DNA of 64,000 bases, from contig NZ_CBDCBD010000003.1 of the NCBI RefSeq assembly GCF_965214215.1, forward strand, positions 2,852,001 to 2,916,000. The letters are read 5' to 3'. The notes below the pieces were generated by a model. It ran no database searches. It was given only the letters and a program-made list of their open reading frames with translations, and had not been told where the DNA came from. Both the position numbers and the translations under genes were made by a program. Positions 1 to 6,629 of this stretch are shown here, piece after piece; positions within the stretch are counted from its first letter, which is position 1; each line of letters begins with the position of its first letter. This DNA comes from Poriferisodalis sp965214215 (GTDB lineage Bacteria > Actinomycetota > Acidimicrobiia > Acidimicrobiales > Poriferisodalaceae).

Positions 1-2034
1 GCCCGCACCGAGCTCGCGTGTGGAGTCCACGATCACTCGCACCGCTTCGGGATCGACGCCGAGTTCCTCCACGGCAACCTGCAGCGCGACGGTGTGCACG
101 CCTTGGCCCATCTCGGTCCAGCAGTGGCGCACCTCCACAGTGCCGTCGTCACAGAAGCGCACGACAGCTTTGGCGATCTCCTTGAAGCCGTTGCCGAGGC
201 CGGAGTTCTTCAGTCCCAGACCGATCCCGACGGGCTTGCCGGCGGCGCGGGCCGCTTCGTAGGGCTCGCGCACGGCGTCGAGGCAGGCCTGGGCCCCGAG
301 GCAGCCGTCGTCCATGATCTGGCCCGGTCCCCACACTCCCCCGGGCACCACCACGTTGCGCTGGCGCATCTCGAAACCGCTGATGCCCACCGCTTCGGCC
401 AGCCGGTCCATGACGCCTTCCATGGCGAACTGCGCCTGATTGGCGCCGAAGCCTCGGAAGGCGCCGCACACCGGGTTGTTGGTGCGCACGGCAACCGACT
501 CGACGTCCACCGCAGGCACCAGGTATGGCCCGGTGGCATGGCCCGCCGAGCGTTCCAGCACTTTCATGCCCACTGACGCGTACGGGCCCGAATCGCCGAA
601 CATGCGCGCCCGCACAGCGGTGAGCTTGCCGTCGACGTCGCAGCCGACTTCGTAGGTCATGCGGATGGGGTGCCGCTTGGGGTGCATGAGCAACGACTCT
701 TCACGCGACAGCGTGATCCGCACCGGGCGGCCGGTCAGCCACGCCGCCAGCGCCGCGTGGGCCTGGTTCGACATGTCCTCTTTGCCGCCGAACGCGCCCC
801 CGTTGGAGACCAGCTCGGTGGTGACCACTGACGGGTCCAGCGCAAGCACTGCGGCAATGTCGTTGCGGTCGTCCCAGATGCCCTGCCCGCCGGTGTAGAC
901 GTGCAGCCCGGCGGCGACCCCGTTTGCAGGGGTCGGCACGGCAAGCGTCGACTCGGGCTCGAGATACGCGTGCTCGATGCGCTGAGTCTGGAAGGTCTCG
1001 GTGACGACGTGGGCTGAGCCAGCCAGTGCCGCGTCGATGTCGCCGCGGGAATAGGTCGAGCGCGACAGGATGTTGCCGTCGAGCTCCCACACAGCGTCGA
1101 TGTCGCTGTCCTTCACACGCACCGGGTCGGTCATGGGTTCGAGGACGTCGTAGGACACCTCGATCAACTCCGCTGCACGCCGAGCAGCGGGCCGGCTGTC
1201 GGCGACGACGACGGCGAGCACGTCGCCGAGGTACGACGTGCGCCCGCCGACCGGGATCATCACCGGCCAGTCCTTGTGGATGAGGCCCACCCGCAGCACT
1301 CCGGGGATGTCGGCGGCGGTGAACACGGCTTGCACGCCTTCTGTGGCCTCCGCTGCGCTGGTGTCGATCGACAGCACGTCGGCACGGGCGTGGTCGGCGA
1401 ACCGCAATGCGCCGTGCAGCATGCCGTACGGGGCTGCAACGCCGCTGACCGACGAGTCGATCACGATGTCGTCGATGTAGGGGCGGCTGCCCAGCGTGAG
1501 CTCGCGGGCCTCGTAGCGGACGCCCGAGCTGCCGATGCCTTTGGGCGGCAGCGCCACCGGCACTTCTCCCGCCGCCAGCGATTCCACCGCATCGAGGATC
1601 TTCGTGTACCCGGTGCAGCGGCACAGATGCCCGCCGAGGTGGCGGCTGGCTTCCTCACGTGTCAATGCCGAGCCCTTGCGGTCCAGCAGAGCCTTCAGCC
1701 GCACCACGATGCCGGGAGTGCAAAATCCGCACTGCAGGGCACCGTGGGCCGCAAATGTGCTCGCCATGGCGTCCAGCTCGGCTTCGTCGAAGCCCTCGAC
1801 GGTGGTGATCTCGGTGCCCGCCGAGCGTTCGAGGCTCGTCTGGCATGCCACCCGGGCCTTGCCGTCCACCAGCACCGTGCAGCAGCCGCACTGGCCCGAG
1901 GGCGCGCACCCGTCCTTCGGCGAGATGATCCCCAGCTCGTCTCGCAGTGCTGCCAGCAGATGCTCATGTTCGCTGTCGACCGTGACCGGCGAGCCGTTCA
2001 GCACGAACCCCGTCGCCGGATTGTCTGTCGCCAT
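1..2034 (-). CDS. Mop-like molybdopterin oxidoreductase, [2Fe-2S] and Mo domains fused (3' end outside window)
   Basis: The frame is open from an ATG at 2034 to the left edge (678 codons, no stop). The N-terminal ~160 residues carry both [2Fe-2S] clusters of the xanthine oxidase family: a plant-type ferredoxin loop (C-APSG-QCGCC), then CGFCTPG and CRCTGY. They run directly into the molybdopterin-binding domain (GGAFGGKED, FRGFGANQAQF visible). No FAD domain lies between, so the architecture is that of Desulfovibrio-type aldehyde oxidoreductase (Mop) rather than three-domain xanthine dehydrogenase. The catalytic Glu would lie beyond the edge. It is the third gene of an operon with two N-carbamoyl hydrolases, so a purine- or hydantoin-like substrate is possible; the substrate is inference. 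Confidence 0.88.
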   Translation of the reverse strand, partial: MATDNPATGFVLNGSPVTVDSEHEHLLAALRDELGIISPKDGCAPSGQCGCCTVLVDGKARVACQTSLERSAGTEITTVEGFDEAELDAMASTFAAHGALQCGFCTPGIVVRLKALLDRKGSALTREEASRHLGGHLCRCTGYTKILDAVESLAAGEVPVALPPKGIGSSGVRYEARELTLGSRPYIDDIVIDSSVSGVAAPYGMLHGALRFADHARADVLSIDTSAAEATEGVQAVFTAADIPGVLRVGLIHKDWPVMIPVGGRTSYLGDVLAVVVADSRPAARRAAELIEVSYDVLEPMTDPVRVKDSDIDAVWELDGNILSRSTYSRGDIDAALAGSAHVVTETFQTQRIEHAYLEPESTLAVPTPANGVAAGLHVYTGGQGIWDDRNDIAAVLALDPSVVTTELVSNGGAFGGKEDMSNQAHAALAAWLTGRPVRITLSREESLLMHPKRHPIRMTYEVGCDVDGKLTAVRARMFGDSGPYASVGMKVLERSAGHATGPYLVPAVDVESVAVRTNNPVCGAFRGFGANQAQFAMEGVMDRLAEAVGISGFEMRQRNVVVPGGVWGPGQIMDDGCLGAQACLDAVREPYEAARAAGKPVGIGLGLKNSGLGNGFKEIAKAVVRFCDDGTVEVRHCWTEMGQGVHTVALQVAVEELGVDPEAVRVIVDSTRELGAG

Positions 2035-2115
2035 TGCCAACCTCGTCTCCGGGACCCCATTGTCCCTTCCCCGTCGGCCATTGTCGCACCGCCCGGCGTT
2101 CATTCGCACCACTGC

Positions 2116-3042
2116 TCACGGCGGCGGGGTGACGCCCTTTTGCTGGCCGATCAGCTGGTAGGTCTCGGGTCGGCGGTAGCGGCTGAAGTTGAACAGCGTG
2201 TCCTTGTACTGCGAGCACCAGTCCAGGTCGCATCGGGCGGTGATGAGCTCGTCGCCGTCGGTGACGGCCTGAGCAACGATCTGGCCCGACGGAGCGATCA
2301 CCGCCGAGTGCGCCAGCGACTCCACGCCTTCCTCGGTTCCGCCCTTGGCCACGCCGACCACCCAGGTGCCGTTCTGATAGGCGCCGGCCTGCATGACGAG
2401 GTGGTTGTGGAATGCCTGCAACGGATCCTGGATCGGGTCGGGTGCGTAGTGCAGCGGTGTGTTGTAGCCGATGAAGATCATCTCGACGCCTTGGAGGCCC
2501 ATGACGCGGTAGGTCTCGGGCCAGCGCCTGTCGTTGCACAGGGCGATGCCCATGACGCCGCCGAATGCCCGCCACACGCTGAAGCCTTCGGCGGACTCCT
2601 CGAAGTAGCGGCGTTCGAGGTGCTGGAAGGGGCGCTGCGGCTCGTGTTCTTCGTGCCCGGGAATGTGCACCTTGCGGTATTTGGCCACGAGTGTGCCGTC
2701 GCAGTCAACGAGGATCGCGGTGTTGTAGCGGTGGCCGTCTGGCGTCAGCTCGGCGTAGCCCAGGTGGAAGGCGATGCCGAGACGCTTGGCTTCGTCGAAC
2801 AGCGGCTGTGTCTGCGCGGAGGGCATCTCAGTCTCGAAGTACGCGAGCAGTTCGGGCGAGTCGTCGGGGAAGTACCAGCGGGGAAAGAAGGTGGTGAGCG
2901 CCAGCTCGGGGAACACGACCACCTCGCAGCCCCGCTCGGCGCCTTGGCGCAGCAACGCGATCAGGCGCTTGACCACGCTGGCGCGGGTCTCATAGCGGGC
3001 GATCGGCCCGAGCTGCGCTGCGCCGACGGTGAGCGGTCTCAT
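2116..3042 (-). CDS. N-carbamoyl-D-amino acid hydrolase (nitrilase superfamily)
   Basis: A 308-residue protein that matches the carbon-nitrogen hydrolase fold along its length. The catalytic triad is visible: Glu46 in FPELALTTFFPRW, Lys124 in KYRKVHIPGH and Cys169 in ALCNDRRWPE. The signatures FQHLERRYFE and YNTPLHYAP are those of D-carbamoylases (Agrobacterium DCase type), which release D-amino acid, CO2 and ammonia from N-carbamoyl-D-amino acids in the cytoplasm. The ATG at 3042 overlaps the upstream stop (ATGA), so translation is probably coupled. Upstream in-frame sequence is Arg-rich antisense of the neighbour and is not part of the gene. The fold is certain; stereospecificity is inferred from recalled sequence similarity. 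Confidence 0.88.
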   Translation of the reverse strand: MRPLTVGAAQLGPIARYETRASVVKRLIALLRQGAERGCEVVVFPELALTTFFPRWYFPDDSPELLAYFETEMPSAQTQPLFDEAKRLGIAFHLGYAELTPDGHRYNTAILVDCDGTLVAKYRKVHIPGHEEHEPQRPFQHLERRYFEESAEGFSVWRAFGGVMGIALCNDRRWPETYRVMGLQGVEMIFIGYNTPLHYAPDPIQDPLQAFHNHLVMQAGAYQNGTWVVGVAKGGTEEGVESLAHSAVIAPSGQIVAQAVTDGDELITARCDLDWCSQYKDTLFNFSRYRRPETYQLIGQQKGVTPPP

Positions 3043-4325
3043 GTCGTCGCCCCGATCTCGCCGATCTCGCTGTCGATTTCGCCGTTGGCGAGACGCCACA
3101 CCACGTCGGCGAGCAGGTTCGCTCCCGCTTCGATGTCGTGCGGTGCGGTGTATTCGGCTGGGTTGTGGCTCACGCCGTCGAAGCTGGGCACGAAGATCAT
3201 GGCGGTCGGGCACACCCGGGCCAGCATCTGCGCGTCATGGCCTGCGCCCGACGGCATGCGGCGATGCGTCAGCCCGGCCTCGGCAGCGCATGTCTCGACG
3301 AGGTCGATGACCGCTGGGTGGAACTCGACGGGCTCGAAGCGGGCCGTGCGTCGCATGGATACGTCGAGGTGCTCCGTTTCGGCATTACGAGACACGATCT
3401 CGTCGAGCCGCGACTCGGCATGTTGCAGCATCGCCTCGGAGGTGTTGCGCAGGTCCACAGTCATCGTCGCCAAGCCGGCGATGACGTTCACCAGATTCGG
3501 CACGAGCGAGATCGCGCCCACCGTGCCGACCTGCGAGTCGCCGATGTTGTGCGCCAGCTCGCGCACCTCGTTTGCGATGCGGCACGCAGCGAGCCCTGCG
3601 TCGCGCCGCAGCGGCATGGGCGTGGTGCCGGCGTGGTTCGATTGGCCGCGCAGCGTGACTTCGGTCCACGAGATTCCCTGCACGCCTTCGACCACACCGA
3701 TCTGCGTTTCGTGGAACTCGAGGACTGGGCCCTGCTCGATGTGCAGTTCCATGAAGGCGTAGGGCACTGCGCCTGGCACGGGCGCCGAGCCGCGATAGCC
3801 GATGCGGTCCAGCTCGTCGCCGACAGCGATGCCGTCGCGGTCGGTGATCTCCAGCGCTTCTTCGAGTGCAATGCCCCCCACATAGGCGAGGCTGCCCAGC
3901 ATGTCGGGCGCGAACCGGCTCCCTTCCTCGTCGGTGAAGTACCCCACCGACAACGGGCGCGTGGGCATCCCGCCGCCCGACAGCACCGACTCGATCACTT
4001 CGAGGCCGGCCAGCACGCCGAGGTTGCCGTCGTAACGCCCGCCGGTGGCGACAGTGTCGATGTGGCTGCCCATCATCACCGAGTCCGCGACTCGCCCAGC
4101 CTCAGTGCAGGCCACGACGTTGCCGAGCCCGTCGATCGTGATGTCGAGCCCCAGATCGGCCATCCAGGTGCAGACCAAGTCTCGCCCGGCGCGATCTTCG
4201 TCGGTGAGCGCCAGCCGGCAGTTGCCGTGCGTTCCCTCGATGGCACCGATCTGCGCCAGCTCGTCGAGACGCCGCATCAAACGCTCGCCGTCAATCTGCG
4301 GTGTCCGCCCGACCGATCCGCTCAT
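3039..4325 (-). CDS. Zn-dependent amidohydrolase, hydantoinase/carbamoylase (M20) family
   Basis: A 428-residue protein of the allantoate amidohydrolase / N-carbamoyl-L-amino acid hydrolase family. Metal-site motifs appear in the expected order: GSHIDTV, DGNLGVLAGLEV, TDEEGSRF, HIEQGPVLE and GAGHDAQ. The dimerisation insert (QSNHAGTTPMPLRRDA) is present. The family splits N-carbamoyl amino acids or ureido acids such as allantoate. The ATG at 4325 is chosen because the homologous N-terminus (IDGERLMRRLDELAQIG) begins there; the longer frame upstream has unlike composition. First gene of a minus-strand operon with ATGA overlap to the D-carbamoylase. Whether it is L-specific or an allantoate enzyme cannot be decided from sequence alone. 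Confidence 0.87.
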   Translation of the reverse strand: MSGSVGRTPQIDGERLMRRLDELAQIGAIEGTHGNCRLALTDEDRAGRDLVCTWMADLGLDITIDGLGNVVACTEAGRVADSVMMGSHIDTVATGGRYDGNLGVLAGLEVIESVLSGGGMPTRPLSVGYFTDEEGSRFAPDMLGSLAYVGGIALEEALEITDRDGIAVGDELDRIGYRGSAPVPGAVPYAFMELHIEQGPVLEFHETQIGVVEGVQGISWTEVTLRGQSNHAGTTPMPLRRDAGLAACRIANEVRELAHNIGDSQVGTVGAISLVPNLVNVIAGLATMTVDLRNTSEAMLQHAESRLDEIVSRNAETEHLDVSMRRTARFEPVEFHPAVIDLVETCAAEAGLTHRRMPSGAGHDAQMLARVCPTAMIFVPSFDGVSHNPAEYTAPHDIEAGANLLADVVWRLANGEIDSEIGEIGATT

Positions 4326-4946
4326 GGCCTCATTCTCGCACCGCCGCCCACTTACGCCGCACTCCACCCGACCCGCAGTCACCGAGGCATCAGCCTTCGC
4401 CGCGTCAGTCGCGCGCGTCGCCAGCCTGCCGCCGAATACGAAGCAACGGACCCGAACCACAGCTAAGCTGCATCCCCGTGTTGGCGAGACTGGATCCTCA
4501 GCCACGATCCCCAAGATGGGCCGAAGGTTCGACTATGCCTCCATGCATGACGGGCGCAATAACCCCCCCCCCCCCCGCAAGGAGTAGCTGACGGTCAGGG
4601 AGGCCGCGGCCTCCTCACTGCCAGTGCCGGCGGCACTCCAGAACCTGTTCACATCCCGATCGGTTTGCCCTGCGGGCGCGCTTACCGCGCACCGACCTGT
4701 CGAGATCAGGATCGGACGGTCGCCTTCATACGTGGATATTGCCGTGCCGTAGATCACGTCGCTCGGCCGCAGTATCCATTTGCTGAACGGCGACTGCCAC
4801 GGATCGCCAGCAGCCAATTTCCCAAGCAACTCCAGCCACCGAAGATCATCATTACCGAACGCAACACAGGCCTCGGATATGCCACTTTCGCAACTGCACG
4901 CCGTATAGCCAGCATCAACGCCACCTTATGTTGCTTGAGGAAACAT
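4326..4946. other. Intergenic region with a 14-C homopolymer
   Basis: About 620 bases with no convincing gene. The GC content falls toward the right. An uninterrupted run of 14 cytosines lies at 4563-4576. A 98-codon minus-strand frame (4533-4829) has natural-looking composition in its first ~70 codons, but I recognise nothing in it and its end translates the poly-C tract. Confidence 0.6.
4563..4576. repeat. Poly-C tract (14 nt)
   Basis: Fourteen consecutive C residues on the + strand, the longest homopolymer I noticed in the window, at the left border of the lower-GC island. Such tracts can slip in replication; this could also be a sequencing or assembly length error. Confidence 0.8.
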
Positions 4947-5678
4947 ATGGAACTCGCGCGACACAACCGAGGCCCAATAGTCGCGCAAATTGGCCCCAAT
5001 GCATCGGCCATATTGAAACCAAATGAGCGGGCAATTTTGGCACAGCCAATATTCCCACCCTATATCCATTGTTCGGAGCCGGTACCTATGTCAGGGAAGT
5101 GTTCGTTTCGTTTTCGACCAAAGGCACTGTTCTTTCCTTACCGACCAAAACGCGACAACTCAAGCCTATGTGACTATTGGCGTGCGATCGCATTCCCGCT
5201 GCTCTTCGTGATTGCCGTTCCTGCACTCTGGGCCTTCGGTGTTGAACTGCGGTTGCCTAAACCAGGGACCCTCGCAACTCTACTCGGCACCTTCACCATA
5301 GCCACAATCGGCTACCAGGCTTGGGCACGCCAAAAGCTCACCAACCTGACCATTAGAGTTGGCGAGCAGCGGTCCCAAGCAGAACAGGAAGATAGACGGT
5401 TATGCGACGACCTGCTGTCCTGTGCGCGAAACATTTCTACTGTGTTTCGAGACCGCGTTGACTTGCACATGGTGCTCGGATCGGTAGCGTACGGCCTATT
5501 CCTGCTAGTGTTTCTGACCGAGAAGAGCTTTCCGGATAGTTGGTCCGAGTATCTTGAATGTATTCAAGTGGCCTCGGTTGCGTGGTTTGTTCCCAATCTG
5601 ATGTTGCTGGGCTGTGTCGCAGTTTCCCTGAACGATTTCCTAGGTGACGTCCAGCCACTCGTCAGAAACGAGGATTGA
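4947..5678 (+). CDS. Hypothetical four-helix membrane protein
   Basis: No family recognised. The start at 4947 has a good ribosome site (GAGG at 4937-4940). An ATG at 5088 is the alternative and keeps the whole hydrophobic part. Numbered from 5088, hydrophobic segments lie at roughly 33-54 (AIAFPLLFVIAVPALWAF) and 62-78, followed by a charged helix (VGEQRSQAEQEDRR). Two more follow, around VLGSVAYGLFLLVFL and VASVAWFVPNLMLLGC. Base composition is clearly less GC-rich than in the flanking operons, which suggests transferred DNA. The stop at 5676-5678 lies 2 nt before the ATG of the lipoprotein gene, so the two are probably translated together. Gene reality is moderately sure; the function is unknown. 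Confidence 0.5.
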   Translation: MELARHNRGPIVAQIGPNASAILKPNERAILAQPIFPPYIHCSEPVPMSGKCSFRFRPKALFFPYRPKRDNSSLCDYWRAIAFPLLFVIAVPALWAFGVELRLPKPGTLATLLGTFTIATIGYQAWARQKLTNLTIRVGEQRSQAEQEDRRLCDDLLSCARNISTVFRDRVDLHMVLGSVAYGLFLLVFLTEKSFPDSWSEYLECIQVASVAWFVPNLMLLGCVAVSLNDFLGDVQPLVRNED

Positions 5679-5680
5679 CA

Positions 5681-6520
5681 ATGAATGCATTATTTGCGCC
5701 GAGTGACACCTCCTCAGGCAGCGAGATCGGAGCCAAGTCACATCGCTGGCGAACGGCGGTGATGTTCAGAACTTCAAGGGTTGTCGTTGGAATGATCGTC
5801 CTATTGTTGGGCGGGTCGTTGTTGGCGGGCTGTGGGAGTGATTCGGTGGATGCCTGTGCTGAGGGTATTCGCGAGACTGTTGCCCTCGAAAATGCGGAGA
5901 TGGTGGCGGATCGCAAGTTGGATGCCGCCATCGAAGACGACGCCTCGCCCGAAAGAGTCGAAGACTTGCGTCAACGATACGAGGAGGCATCAATTGAAGC
6001 GGGTCGACGGAGACTGGTGACAGCCGTGGCCTGCGACCTGGAAGTCCGATCTGGCCGCGATCGAACTGGCAGCGAGGCTGCCTGCTCCGCAGCACTCGAG
6101 GTGTGGGGCGAGGCCGCAGAGGATCTCGCCGAAGCCCAAGCAGAGTGGGCGAACGCCGTGCGCGGCTGGAACGAGTCACCCGGTGATGTCTCGGCAGCTC
6201 GGGCAAGTCTTAGCGGCGATGAACCGTCGGGCCGCTTGGCTGATGCTTACGAGGCACGCGCCGACGCGTACAGTTCGCTGGGGATTGCGAGGGGCAGATC
6301 GGAGTCGACATGGGCGTGGGCGGCGTGCGGCGATTTCGGGCAAGCCGGAGCGTGCGCCCAGGGCATCGACCTCGTTGTCGAATGGGGCGGCAAGTCTCTT
6401 GAGGCAGATGAAGCTGCTGATGCGAAGGTGGCGTCGTACACCACGCCCGAAGATGACACAGCAAGCGTGCTGAGCGACATAGCACGCGGGACCCAAGACG
6501 TAGCCGAAAATGCGTGCTGA
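5681..6520 (+). CDS. Putative secreted lipoprotein
   Basis: The start at 5681 follows an ACGAGGA ribosome site (5668-5674) and almost touches the preceding stop. A second possible start is 5762 (MFRTSRVVVG), which would place the signal peptide at the N-terminus. The signal sequence MIVLLLGGSLLAGCGSD contains a clear lipobox (LLAGC), so the mature protein should be lipid-anchored outside the membrane. The rest is acidic, Ala/Glu-rich and helical, with several cysteines (DACAEG, AVACDLEV, EAACSAAL, AACGDFGQAGACAQG). No domain recognised. It sits between a membrane protein and a large surface protein and may belong to one envelope-related transcription unit. Confidence 0.65.
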   Translation: MNALFAPSDTSSGSEIGAKSHRWRTAVMFRTSRVVVGMIVLLLGGSLLAGCGSDSVDACAEGIRETVALENAEMVADRKLDAAIEDDASPERVEDLRQRYEEASIEAGRRRLVTAVACDLEVRSGRDRTGSEAACSAALEVWGEAAEDLAEAQAEWANAVRGWNESPGDVSAARASLSGDEPSGRLADAYEARADAYSSLGIARGRSESTWAWAACGDFGQAGACAQGIDLVVEWGGKSLEADEAADAKVASYTTPEDDTASVLSDIARGTQDVAENAC

Positions 6521-6629
6521 GGAGAAATCCTTCCCCCGCAGCACCCCCGGATCTGGCGGCAAGACGACTCACGAGAGGGTGAAATTCGTGGGCGACCGGT
6601 ATCGGTCATCAGCGCGAAGACATGGGAGA

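Noticed and set aside
1276..3762. A continuous + strand frame of 828 codons
   Set aside because: It lies antisense to the Mo-enzyme, D-carbamoylase and M20 genes, all with intact catalytic motifs; long antisense frames are common in DNA this GC-rich.
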